This document shows positions 35,601-43,549 of a stretch of 64,000 nt of DNA, piece after piece; the stretch's first letter is position 1, and each line of letters begins with the position of its first letter. The stretch comes from Branchiostoma floridae (Eukaryota > Chordata > Leptocardii > Amphioxiformes > Branchiostomatidae). The stretch covers positions 19,162,444 through 19,226,443 of the forward strand of contig NC_049987.1 of NCBI RefSeq assembly GCF_000003815.2, written 5' to 3'. Position numbers and translations under genes: made by a program. The notes under the pieces are model-generated. The model did no database searches, was not told the DNA's origin, and worked only from the letters and a program-made list of their open reading frames with translations.

Positions 35601-38600
35601 TGACAAGGAAATGGCTGTAATTTCCTTCTTCGGTTAAAAATCACGTGCACGCCTTCCTACTGCCGCTCCTGGGGCAATTGCTTTCGTATTGAGGTCACCT
35701 GAGTTAGCACTGAATGGCAGCTCGTTCCAGGCCCTTGCGATTTGTAAGCTTGTAGTAACAATGGCTGCGAAGAGGGAGTAGTCGGCCCACCCAATAACGA
35801 TAATAATGATGATAATAATTTTCTTCTCGTTTTGTGCGTGTAATTTCTGACAAGTTATCTCCCATATTGTTCCAATTTATGATCTTATTACAGGGATAAT
35901 AGACATATGATATCGTCAGGGGGAAACATTGGTATGCCTGATATATTGCGTTCGTACGCGTGTGCCTGATATTTTGTATTTGTCATATTTTCTTCGTTTT
36001 TCACGGAACATGATCTTACTTACAATGGAATGAGGGAAATTTCTACTATTCAAAAACTCGAATAAACACAAATGGCAAACATCTGCAAACTTGCTGTGAA
36101 TTACATTTCCGTCCGTCAAAGAAGACATTGAGTCAAGAATTGCGTCGTCGTAATAGTACATCATATACACTACCATGAACTAAGGTAATAAAAGTAATAA
36201 AACAATCGATAATTTGGATAGGAAGCGATGGATCTAAGGGAATAATAAACTATTATCATATATAATGATCTATTCTATTTCTGCTGGGTAACAGGATCTT
36301 CTCGAAATCCCGACCCTAAAATTACAACTAATCTTAAGGGAAGGAAGGTAATATTACATTTATGTACACATGCAATTAGAACTATCACTCCGTTGCAAGT
36401 TCATAGAATTAGCATGGTGAAAGGAACGCCACAGGGCTTTAGAGAAGACCCTTAGGCGTAAGAACAAATCATTAGTATTGCTTTTTGGGTTACCATATCG
36501 AACCTAGTGAAAAGCTGCTGACCCTAGGCTGTTTTGGTTGAAAGCAAGCTCACAAAGGACGTAATGTTTTCGATCTGACATTTGAGTGATGAAAATATTG
36601 TAGAATCACTTTTTAAGCTGATCTCTTAACTCTATTTCGAGTGAAATACAAAATTGTACTTGCACAATGTAAATCTGTATTGTAAATTACCATGTCCAAA
36701 ATACGTGTCTCCTTATTCATTTAGTTTTACAGTTGTCGAAAGCTAAATCACAAAGGACTTAATGTTTTCGATCTAACATTTAAATGATGAAAATATTGTA
36801 GAATAACTTTCCGAGATTCCCGTTGAAATAGAAAATTCTTTTTGCACAATGTACATTTGTATTATAAAATACAATGTCCAAAATTCGTGTCTCTTGATCC
36901 ATTTAAGTTTACATCCAATAAATTAAACAATATTTGTTAGATCACTTAAGACGAAATCTAAAAAAGGAAAACAAGAGAAGCCACACAAAAGTAATACAAA
37001 ACCTACTATAAGCTTTTCAGAGCCATAAACGGAAACCTAGGCCTTATCATATTGTATTTTGAACCAGATCGATTTAAATCTGTTTTCTTTTAGAATGATG
37101 TATGAACACCTGCTATTCTAATCCACAGGGATGTACAGTACGGTCGATTTTAACGGGGCAATTGAGAATTGAATAAGTCCAATAAACAAACCCATTTGTT
37201 GAACCTTGCAGCATGTGTTCCCTTTTCTACGCTTACAATCACAATCCGAACTGAATTTTAATTGGCGATCATCTTTTAAACGAGCGTGCAATTTGGCCTT
37301 GTTACAACCGTTATGGGGGTTGAATTACACAATTTAAGGCCCGGTAGACGCATGCTCACCAGTTTCAGGTCACGGCAGTTCTCGTGATATCCCGCGAGAA
37401 TTCGTGACATCTCAAAAGAATTCGTAGAATAAGCAAGCGCATCTAAAGCCTAAAGGAGGCTGCACAGACCAATCTACGCGTTACAACATCAGCTCTTTTA
37501 TCTGTCACTACATTTGTCGTGTAATAAGAGGGCAACCTGTAATCACAAACTTCAATCTAAGCTGCAAAAACACCGGATAAACTTATCCTGTAAAAAAGAG
37601 CTTTTCCCTGAGAACTTACTAGGTAGCTTGATGTTGCAGCTTTGCAATGACATGTTGCCAAAATACGCGTAATTAAAATGGTCGTTTAACGACATTTATA
37701 TCGTCGGGATATCTCCATTTCTGGTTGTTTATGTGGACTACGATGTTGCAGCTTTATTCTGCCATATCGTCAGAAATACGAGTTGAGATAACTTACGGTA
37801 AAATGTATCTTGTGATATGACAAACTTTGTTGAAAAATAACAAATCATTGGAGTAAAGGTTGTCTAATTCCATTGCCAAAAGTTGAAATTCGAAACGCAA
37901 AAACTGAAATCTTTCTTTGCCATGTGTTTATCTATTTTATGATTATTTTACTGTAATATGAATAAAAGATTAGAATATTCAAGTGTTTTATGGACGAAAG
38001 AAAATATTGTACTAGAAAAGACTGACGATCGAAAAGTTGGCAAATTTCCACCTCATTAAAAAGGACCTCGACGTCGAAGTTAGGCTCGATATTTTCAAGA
38101 AAACACCTGATCCCCCAAGTTATCCGTATTCCTCCCCCGTTCGGTATTTCTTTTGAGTTTGTACTAATCATTCGGCGTATTAGAAGATTACACATATCTT
38201 CCAATGGAAAGATTATATCATGATAATAGTTTCAATGTGTTTTGTCTACAGTGAATTGCTATAGTGAGATTTAAGCCCTACATCTTGATTGAGTAGGCAT
38301 ACAATGCATTTATATCGACCGACACTCTGGAGTAAGTTTACCGCCGAAAAAAGGCTATGCAGTACAGTAACCGAATTCAGAAGTGCAAACGAAAAATTAC
38401 TGATTTTCTTGCGTGTTTTTTCAAACTTTCTAGCTCATTCTGTATGAAGCATGTACACATGTATAAACCATCACACGGTATATGAATGGTATACAATTCT
38501 TCATAGATTTCTTGATAAACGTAAACATACTAATTTTATTGTACCTACTACGTATAAGACCGGAACTTATGTACTTATATTATATACGTAATACGTTGTT

Positions 38601-41600
38601 TCTATTTTGTATTTGTGTCATATTTTGTCTTGAAGCTGTATTTTTATGTCTACAGGGACGCCTGAAAAGCAGTGTTATGCCCTTACTGTCTATATCCTGG
38701 TAAAATGAATAAATAAAAATGAAATCTGATATTGCATTAACCCTTTATGACAAATCATAGCTAAGCACTTTATGGTATATTCTGTTTCATCTATACATAT
38801 CATCACTCAATGATGGATCATAATCATAATAAAGGTTAAACGTCATTTATCATAAACGAGCCAGACGGTGTCAGAACAGATCGATAAATAACCTACTTTG
38901 GTCAAACAGCGAGTCGATTATTCTATGACGGATGTTTGAAACTAGGAACCGTAAACTGTGCAAAGGGGTGATATTTTCCTATATATTATTATGTATCATT
39001 GAACACATAATCAGCCGACTTTTCGAAGTAACCCGGGCCACTTGTAGTGAAGTACGAGAAGTGTTTTTGCAAACCCCATCTAGACCCTAACCATGAATTC
39101 CATGTACGTGTTGACGCTTCTTTCATCACGAATATTTTTGGAATTGTTGACAAGGCCACAGCAAGTAAATCTTATGGATGACATCCGCGTGCTCATTAAT
39201 TTTCGCCTGATTTAAAAAAAAAAAAATTCTTCTTCTTCGGAGATGGTCAACATGACCAGAAAGTGCCAAATGGGAAAGTCACTTCAACTCTTGTTACAAA
39301 GTTTATGGAGTCTATTTTCAAAATTTAGCCATCTTGTTGTTTTACCCTTCTTGTTTTTTTTCGCCATATTTCAATATTTTTGCAGTCTGCAGAGGATGTC
39401 ATCCATGAAATTTCTTTGCTGTGGCCTAAGATATCAAATAACGCCTAACGGATATTTCTTACCGGCCCTGATTCTTCAGGCCTTACCAGACACATTGTAT
39501 TCAGCTATAGGCTGAGATTACGTACGATTCAATTAGAGGGTACTTGGTGAATTTACTAGTAGCATCCTGGATGCCTTTATTTTCATGTACGGGGGACGAC
39601 TGGATGGTACTATTAAATCACATACTGTGAAGTGGTGTATATTTTCACTTCTTAAAACATTATCTATTTTGAGATGATACCCTTTCTAGAGCTGAGAGAG
39701 GAGTGGTCATTTGAGACGTGTCAGTTCAAGTCGTTGGGATATGATTTTAAGACAGCTTGTCATTAAAAGAGCAGGTAAAATCCCTTAACAGGTGGTATTT
39801 TGAGAACAAAATAGGCATTACTCTGGTCAAGAATTAATTAAAAAAATAGGTAAGTTTGTGTCTGTGTTTATTGACAACCATTGACGTCATTTATTCATTT
39901 TAAGCGTAAAATTTTAGAATATGCCAAAAAGTAGTTACTCAAGTAACTGGCTATGATTTTAGAAACGGTCAGACGTTTCAACTAGTTTTCTTCAATGACA
40001 CTGAAGAAACTGGTCCAGATCACTTTAGTGTCACTGACGAAAACTAGTTGATGCTAGTTGAAACGTCTGAACGTTTCCAAAAACATATCCAGTTACTTGA
40101 GTAACTACTTTTTGGCATATTCTAAAATTTTACGCTTAAAATGAATAAATGACGTCAATGGTTGTCAATAAACACAGACACAAACTTACCTATTTTTTTT
40201 AATTAATTCTTGACCAGAGTAATGCCTATTTTGTTCTCAAAATACCACCTGTTAAGGGATTTTACCTGCTCTTTTAATGACTAGCTGTCTTAAAATCATA
40301 TCCCAACGACTTGAACTGACACGTCTCTGAACGTTTCCAAAAACATATCCAGTTACTTGAGTAACGGCTTTTTGGCATATCTTATTATCTGGATGTCTAA
40401 CCACCATCGACGTAAACCTTAAAAAGTTTAAGAGCAGCTTCAGACAGGAAGGCTTGGAGAACGATGACGGCCCGCCTCATCAAAGTCTGATATGCGGCGA
40501 GGATGAGCGAGTGAGTGAGAAGTTTAAAATATACGAGAAATGTAGCTAAAATGACAGTTAGGACCGACCATGGTATCCCCAATAAAATGTAGCTAAAATG
40601 ACAGTTAGGGCCGACCATGGTATCCCCAATAGTAGTTTCTGTGACGTTCTTTATTTGCTAAAATATCTACAATCCATTGGCACTAAAAACAATGTATTGA
40701 CAGTAACCATGTCACCACATCATGGTTTGAGGATTGACAATAAAGATTATCCCATGGATCCATACAAGACTGAATTGCTTTGTCCTTGATTTGACGTCCA
40801 CCGCGTACCGAATGATGATAAAATCTCTCACTGACTGACAGTGTCCTCTTGATAAGACTTGTTCATAAAGCTCATGCTTCTACCATACGTAGACGTTTGA
40901 AATGTGACTTACTTGCAAAATAAGAGCTACCTCTATCTGAAAGCCTAAGAACAGTACATTACATCAAATATACATCAATCATGTTTTAGGATAAGGCCTG
41001 CGAAAATAAATGTTGTGTTTTATGTCACCCAAACTACCGTAACAATAACATACCGACCCTAGCTTTTCTTAGCCGACCAGCTTTTCCATCTGATATCTGG
41101 TTGATGAAACTCAAAACAGACTTCCTGTATTTCACATTGTTATGATTAGGGATTTGACAGTTGATGTAAGAAAATGAAGTAAACTTTGTACGTCTTTAAA
41201 GAGTTTGTATACTTGTGCTTTGTATAAAAGTTCACATTAATGTTGGTAGAATGTAACTAAAAGTTAAATTCGGCCAAAAACTAGGGAAAGATAAATGAAC
41301 TATGCATGCTCACGGCTAGTTCATTTATACATTTTGTGTCTTATTTGGCTTATATATCATATTTTTCTTGCCCGCAAACTACCCGGCCGGGCCCCGGTTT
41401 GGAGATGCGTTCAAACATTTGTACACACTATGTGCTAATATTACATACGCTCCTCCCCACTCCTCCTAGCCGTAAGTGGTGCTTGTATTCAACTGAACAT
41501 TGATATGGAGATTGAGCATGTACCTTTGTGGCTTGATAAATGAGTGCAATATGATCTTAAAGTGATAACGAGCAAAACTTCTGTGCAATATCATTTATGT

Positions 41601-42433
41601 CTTGTGTCAGTCTGTCAATTTCCCCCTGCATGTTTGGTCAGTATTGACCAACATGACATGGAATACATGTATCTTTGTTTCATCTACGAATAAAGAATGA
41701 TTTTGCGTACCGCCGCTAAATGCTAATTACTGATTTACTCACCGAGATGTGGGGGCACCAGAGGGCAGAGTTCCTTCGGCTTCTCCCGGCCTTGGTCATC
41801 GTGCTCCCGCCTGAGTTTCAGCAACTCCATGCTGACATTAGCCAACCGCGGGCGCTTCTCTTGCAGGAAGGTTAAAACCGTTTTAATCACGTCGCTGTTG
41901 TGTTTTCTTCTCTCTACTGGCAGACCAAGAGCGTGAGACAGCTCGAACATTTCCCTGAGAATTGTGTTGTTGAGAATCCTATCCCACCCGTCGTTTGTCC
42001 GCTCTCCTCTGCCTATTGGTAAGGTGAGGATGCTTGTAATGTTCAGCAGTGTGGATGATGCGCCGCGTGAGATCGTTACTAAGTCATTGCCGGCTGTCAT
42101 TGAAGCGTTTCTACCGGCGGTGGTTTGGTGATACTCCGGGAGAATATCTGACTGGCTGGTGCGGAGCGAGTCTGTGTGGCTGTCGGTGGTAGAACGACCG
42201 TTCTTCCGCAAGACAGTCGAAACCTCCTCGCGGTCTCCCGCTGTTTCCCATACGTCCCTCGACAGACCCTCTCTAATGAGACGCGAGGACCCGCCGTAGG
42301 GCCAGCGGGGCCTTCCCGTCCCGGCAATGTGCACATACCCGTTCAAGAGCACCTGTAAGGCCACAACGCCCAGCAGCACCAAGACGACCAGCAGCCTCCA
42401 GCTACACGCTGCTTTCCGCACGGCGGGACTCAT
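22924..42433 (-). CDS. B4GALT: Beta-1,4-galactosyltransferase family (GT7) enzyme, probably a beta-1,4-GalNAc transferase; seven coding exons
   Basis: Spliced gene, join of 42433-41743, 34485-34367, 33404-33288, 31715-31528, 26874-26752, 24543-24448 and 23671-22924. Every junction is GT-AG with matching phase (1, 0, 0, 2, 2, 2), giving 693 residues; vertebrate paralogues have about 350-400. Known for the family: Golgi type II enzymes that move Gal or GalNAc from a UDP-sugar to terminal GlcNAc, using Mn2+. Seen here: membrane anchor about 12-34, stem to about 220, catalytic domain about 225-484 with DVD (341-343), WGWGGEDDD (401-409), Met433 and His436 as expected metal ligands, and the Cys pair 264/355. 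Residues 485-693 are an added basic tail. Ile378 replaces the Tyr that selects UDP-Gal, so GalNAc transfer is predicted (inference). The exon pattern resembles the B4GALT1-4 group rather than B4GALT7. The exact orthologue is not resolved. Confidence 0.93.
23700..23900 (-). repeat. Dispersed repeat in intron 6
   Basis: Shares GTACCTTAG.AAGCCGC with 32012-32035, then CGAACTTGACCTT with 32046-32060. The part from 23790 has AAATATCATTAGAATCCATCC and a CA-rich tail shared with the 16.6 and 61.9 kb repeats. Confidence 0.6.
24448..24543 (-). CDS. B4GALT: GT7 gene exon 6: M..H metal ligand segment (residues 413-445)
   Basis: 96 bases, phase 2 at both ends. The acceptor is ATATTTTCAG|A and the donor GACAG|GTAAGG. 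It encodes LTAHSLYVMRPPAEIARYKM, then IPHRKAKPSPDR. It aligns with the mammalian segment L..RGM.ISRP....R.RMIRH......NPQR. Met433 and His436 correspond to bovine Met344 and His347, which with the DXD Asp bind the metal. Found from frame and splice constraints, as it is too short and lacks a start. The family's usual NPNPQR end has become KPSPDR. Confidence 0.9.
24795..25025. repeat. Foldback repeat in intron 5
   Basis: GGCTGTTTTTTTAACG...TTTAGTCGTT...CTATTTTGT pairs with ACAAAATAG...AACGACTAAA...AAACAGCCG around 24905-24985, and CTTCTTTCTCTCCAAG pairs loosely with CTTGGAGAG. No coding capacity. Confidence 0.6.
25745..25918. repeat. Three tandem copies of a unit of about 60 bases
   Basis: Repeated CAGCCGGTATAAC, CCCTTCGGTGTAACACACCA and a TATCTGTA-type spacer. 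Confidence 0.88.
26480..26729. mobile_element. MITE with 45-base TIRs beside the exon 5 donor
   Basis: Left GGTGGCCTCTCACTGCACTT then GGGGCACCGGTGCGGCACTG; the right end is its inverse with few changes. The AT-rich middle has no frame. No clear target duplication. A second family member lies at 33445-33668. Confidence 0.8.
26752..26874 (-). CDS. B4GALT: GT7 gene exon 5: donor-selecting residue and WGWGGEDDD loop (residues 372-413)
   Basis: 123 bases. The acceptor is TTATTTCAG|A and the donor AACAG|GTGAGG. It encodes LPYDSIFGGICALS, then FQRVNGFSNSFWGWGGEDDDMANR. WGWGGEDDD carries the mobile Trp and the catalytic acidic residues known in B4GALT1. In the segment xxYFGG of vertebrate galactosyltransferases this protein has SIFGG: the codon ATA gives Ile378 at the position of bovine Tyr289. 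In that family Tyr restricts the donor to UDP-Gal, while Ile or Leu allows UDP-GalNAc. A MITE (26480-26729) begins 22 bases past the donor site. Confidence 0.95.
27656..27970. mobile_element. MITE with TAA target duplication in intron 4, 315 bases
   Basis: Ends GGCCATGTTGATTTGATTAT then ATGGAT, and inverse ATCCATATAATCAAATCAACATGGCC. TAA flanks both sides (27653-27655, 27971-27973). TWA duplication suggests a Harbinger relative. Confidence 0.78.
28512..28592 (-). repeat. Penelope-type tail motif, degenerate copy
   Basis: Reads CAGTTACTCAAACC, GGAAACGG and CCTTTCGTGAGTGACAC on the plus strand, the same order as at 62.52 kb and in the 39.7-40.3 kb foldback. The 120-codon minus-strand frame over it is not treated as a gene. 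Confidence 0.5.
28725..28870 (+). repeat. Third copy of the 3.44 kb dispersed repeat
   Basis: Shares TTTAGTTGGCGTAAG, CGGATG.ATAC and CCTGTTTTCTTTGAATGG-type words with 3595-3740. Confidence 0.55.
28880..30480. other. No recognisable feature (intron 4)
   Basis: AT-rich intronic sequence; no repeats or conserved frames recognised. Confidence 0.45.
30482..30693. mobile_element. TTCGCGG foldback MITE
   Basis: Ends TACAGTAAATG and its inverse CATTTACAGTA, with repeated TTCGCGGT / ACCGCGAA blocks in both orientations inside. TA may be the target duplication. Confidence 0.72.
30700..30880. repeat. Fragment of the CCTTTATCCGCGG terminus family
   Basis: GCTAGTTCACCTTCATCCGA-type end followed by TTTAGGGATTTCAAG-like and GACGGACGGCGGTTTCAAAT blocks seen in the 45, 52 and 56 kb copies. 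Confidence 0.6.
31045..31215 (+). mobile_element. Non-LTR tail, copy of 13280-13450
   Basis: The frame contains SFFPRTT then, with stops, NKLP. The 3' side AACCCAAAACGCTTGAGTGG matches the 13.3 kb copy in inverse orientation. Confidence 0.6.
31280..31332 (-). repeat. Third, degenerate copy of the exon 4 3' end with donor
   Basis: Repeats the PKHMSVAVDEMNYR coding segment and the TACAG|GTACGT donor (boundary at 31280). It is 137 bases from the second copy, so the frame is lost, and a stop follows the second copy in the original frame. It is therefore unlikely to be used productively. The spacer before it (about 31335-31375) resembles a stretch at 30898-30945, so the duplication also picked up sequence found elsewhere in intron 4. 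Confidence 0.8.
31373..31470 (-). repeat. Second copy of the exon 4 3' end and its splice donor
   Basis: A near-identical copy of the last 18 codons of exon 4 (CPDTPKHMSVAVDEMNYR), followed by the same donor TACAG|GTACGT and about 40 bases of the same intron start. Its donor boundary at 31417 lies 111 bases (37 codons) past the normal one at 31528. The reading frame between them has no stop, so use of this donor would insert 37 residues in frame, including a repeated HMSVAVDEMNYR. Whether it is used cannot be told from the sequence. Confidence 0.85.
31528..31715 (-). CDS. B4GALT: GT7 gene exon 4: DVD metal-binding motif (residues 310-372)
   Basis: 188 bases. The acceptor is GATTGCAG|TAC and the donor TACAG|GTACGT, splitting an Arg codon after AG. 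It encodes FNRAMLFNIGF, EYDYDCFIFHDVDLIPEDD, the YSC cysteine (Cys355) and HMSVAVDEMNYR. Asp341-Val-Asp343 is the DXD motif that binds Mn2+ and UDP-sugar. The wording CPDTPKHMSVAVD is closer to invertebrate GT7 enzymes than to mammalian B4GALT1. The last 54 or so bases and the donor recur twice further along intron 4 (see the separate entries). The first extra donor is exactly 111 bases downstream and in frame. Confidence 0.95.
31851..32070. repeat. Dispersed repeat fragments in intron 3
   Basis: 31851-31941 matches 1880-1960; 32008-32070 matches the start of the 23.7 kb repeat (GTACCTTAGAAAGCCGCCAG). Confidence 0.6.
32596..32850 (+). repeat. Dispersed repeat with TG-rich head (intron 3)
   Basis: TGTGTG head, CTGTGGTCATCATAAT, AAGTAAATTTTGAACCCTAGTGT and CCACGGTCTTGACTTTTAGG follow the same order as at 35.0 kb and, inverted, at 61.8-62.06 kb. 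Confidence 0.6.
33288..33404 (-). CDS. B4GALT: GT7 gene exon 3: nucleotide-sugar binding core (residues 271-309)
   Basis: 117 bases, phase 0 at both ends. The acceptor is TTTAG|GTG and the donor GAACAG|GTCAGA. It encodes VAIIVPYRDREQHL, then HPVLRRQQLDYGIYIVEQ. The family hallmark is VAI(I/L)(I/V)P(F/Y)R.R..HL followed by HP.L.RQQLDYGIY; the Pro-Tyr-Arg segment contacts the UDP part of the donor in the known B4GALT1 structure. Highly conserved and intact. A MITE ends only about 40 bases upstream of this acceptor (33445-33668). Confidence 0.95.
33445..33668. mobile_element. MITE of the CACTGCAC family beside the exon 3 acceptor
   Basis: Left GGTGGTAAATCACTGCACTT; right, inverted, GGTGACGTCTCACTGCACTT then GGGCACCG-TGCGGCACTG. 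More decayed than the 26.5 kb copy. Confidence 0.72.
34306..34327. repeat. Poly(T)/poly(G) tract in intron 2
   Basis: Ten T followed by twelve G, about 40 bases from the exon 2 donor, on the intron side. Confidence 0.9.
34367..34485 (-). CDS. B4GALT: GT7 gene exon 2: start of catalytic domain (residues 231-270)
   Basis: 119 bases. The acceptor follows a T-rich tract and TTTCAG; the donor is CACAAG|GTATGT. It encodes VGPLIVDV, then NPEVRPGGRWNPPYC and KSRHK, matching the mammalian pattern VGPM...NP.V..GGR..P..C.S.HK. Cys264 lies where B4GALT1 has the Cys that pairs with the one after the DVD motif, and its partner Cys355 is present in exon 4. Too short to be predicted as an ORF, so it was found by family alignment and splice sites. 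Confidence 0.93.
35000..35260 (+). repeat. Dispersed repeat with TG-rich head (intron 1)
   Basis: TGTGTG head, GGTTATGAATGGATTGCAAT, CCCCTGGTGTGTGATTTTGC, GACATGCTGTGGTCTTGATT. It matches 61.8-62.06 kb inverted. Confidence 0.65.
36540..36905. repeat. Tandem duplication of a unit of about 185 bases (intron 1)
   Basis: Both halves share CACAAAGGAC.TAATGTTTTCGATCT, ATGAAAATATTGTAGAAT, TTGCACAATGTA and CATGTCCAAAAT-like, GTGTCTC blocks. Confidence 0.85.
38646..38722 (+). mobile_element. CR1/L2-like 3' terminal fragment
   Basis: TACAGGGACGCCTGAAAAGCAG, then TTACTGTCTATATCCTGGTAAA and (AATA)n, the usual form of CR1/L2 3' ends. No coding part is recognisable upstream. Confidence 0.55.
39154..39426. 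mobile_element. Harbinger-like MITE, 273 bases (intron 1)
   Basis: Ends GGCCACAGCAAGTAAATCTT with ATGGATGACATC, and inverse ending TTGCTGTGGCC. The interior matches the 4.5 kb relative (CATGACCAGAAAGTGCCAAA, AGCCATCTTG). Flanks CAA / TAA are a one-base-decayed duplication. Confidence 0.72.
39713..40327. repeat. Long foldback: about 290-base arms, 615 bases overall (intron 1)
   Basis: GAGACGTGTCAGTTCAAGTC at the left pairs with GACTTGAACTGACACGTCTC at the right. The arms stay near-identical inward to the ACTAGTTTTC / GAAAACTAGT region around a centre near 40020. Each arm contains the ACTCAAGTAACTGG / GTCAGACGTTTCA words of the Penelope-type tail motif. A further tail fragment follows at 40325-40380. 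No coding capacity. Confidence 0.9.
40538..40631. repeat. 47-base tandem duplication
   Basis: AAATGTAGCTAAAATGACAG and GACCATGGTATCCCCAATA occur twice with one or two differences, so the event is recent. Confidence 0.95.
41743..42433 (-). CDS. B4GALT: GT7 gene exon 1: cytosolic tail, membrane anchor and stem (residues 1-231)
   Basis: The start is the ATG at 42431-42433; an in-frame TGA at 42458-42460, nine codons upstream, supports it. Residues 1-11 are a short basic tail (Arg6, Lys7) and about 12-34 are a Leu/Val-rich anchor, so the topology is type II. The rest is a long hydrophilic stem with at least four N-glycosylation sequons: NAS, NIT, NNT and NVS. The end reads CPLVPPHL and continues into exon 2 as VGPL, matching the start of the catalytic region in vertebrate B4GALT1 (CP...LVGP). 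The donor is CTCG|GTGAGT, phase 1. The stem is about 200 residues, clearly longer than in mammalian members, and has no recognisable domain. Local GC is much higher than in the flanks. Confidence 0.92.
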
Positions 42434-42700
42434 TGCAGCCTGGCCCGCTGATGTTGTTCACCGGTTCCCCTTCCATCGCGGGTCACGTCGGCAAGTCGCT
42501 GCGGCGCATCACTAACAACCTGTATGAAAATAACCAAAATAACAAGGTTTTTACCAGAGCGGGGGGAGACGCAGCCGGCTTACCCCGCTATCATCGGTTT
42601 CTGATGACAGCGCCAAAGTGCAGAGCGCGTACATGTCATTACGCATTCTATTCCACCAATAATCCTCCCAGATTACCGAATTGAACGCCACATCCATTAT
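42434..42700 (-). promoter_or_regulatory. GC-rich 5' flank / probable 5' UTR and promoter side of the GT7 gene
   Basis: The GC- and CpG-rich block that covers exon 1 continues upstream to about 42650, then falls to the AT-rich background. It has in-frame stops before the ATG, so it is not coding in that frame. No TATA box was recognised. It probably holds the 5' UTR or promoter, though an upstream non-coding exon is possible. Confidence 0.4.
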
Positions 42701-43420
42701 AGATGCGAGCCCCCCAAGAAAGAAGAACTAGTGCAAGTGGGGAGAAAATTACTGCGATGTTGCCACTAGTGTGAGGCGTAGGGGTGAGTTGTGTCGGTAC
42801 ACCATGGGATCACCTTGCTTGCATGTATCTTCATGCAAAATTCATGAATTTTCGCCGCAGGAATCCCCTACTTCAACAGAACTCTAACCTTATTATGGGC
42901 CGCCTTTAACAAGCGACGGCCGTTGCAATTAATCTAGGAGAGGATTTGGCCGTGAAACATCAAACACCGATCGCGTGCAGCAGTATAAATCAGTACTCTA
43001 GTACCATTACTGCATGGAAATAACGCGCCTTCTTGACTTACAAGCAATATAAACACATATTAAGTAGAAGTGCGAACGCTTACTAAGTACATGTCGTATT
43101 CGCAAGCCTGGCAAAGGCCGTAATTAAAATTCAAATGGAGTTTTGAGCCGTGATCAATTGGTTGGACGTGCTCCGTTAAAAGCTAATGGTTTAATACTGG
43201 CCGTAGAAACGGACGATGATGATCTAGTGAAAGCTGATTGGTTAGAAAGGTCCTGTACCAAGCCTCAAGACGTTTTAGCGAAGAAAATTCTAAATATTCC
43301 GTAAGTCTACTTTAAGCTGCTTTAAGAGCATGGAATCCTATACTAGCGTAAAAGTGACAGCAAATAAAATTACTGCATAATACCATAATAGCTTCGTTGA
43401 TGAAGGTTAGACATCCAAGA
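42701..43420. other. No recognisable feature upstream of the GT7 gene
   Basis: Non-coding; may include distal promoter sequence, but no specific site could be supported. Confidence 0.4.
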
Positions 43421-43424
43421 TACG

Positions 43425-43545
43425 CTAAAAAGCAGCTACTCAAGAAACTGAGTGTCACTGACGAAAACAAAATATGTTTTTTTGAAACGTCTGACCGTTT
43501 CCAAAATCATATGCAGTCGCTTGCGTAACTGCTTTTTGGCGTAGT
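43425..43545. repeat. Penelope-type tail motif, inverted pair
   Basis: CAGCTACTCAAGAAACTG, GTGTCACTGACGAAAAC, GAAACGTCTGACCGTTTCC and CTTGCGTAACTGCTTTTTGG: both ends of the motif in inverse orientation, a short version of the 39.7 kb foldback. Confidence 0.6.
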
Positions 43546-43549
43546 TTTG

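Larger units (their letters stand above)
34486..41742 (-). other. GT7 gene intron 1 (about 7.3 kb)
   Basis: Runs from the donor GTGAGT to the T-rich acceptor TTTCAG before exon 2. Contents listed separately: a (TG)-linked dispersed repeat at 35.0 kb, a tandem duplication at 36.5 kb, a non-LTR tail at 38.65 kb, a Harbinger-like MITE at 39.15 kb, a 615-base foldback at 39.7 kb and a 47-base tandem pair at 40.54 kb. The stretches 35340-36520, 36910-38640 and 40632-41740 are AT-rich with no recognisable feature. Confidence 0.85.
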
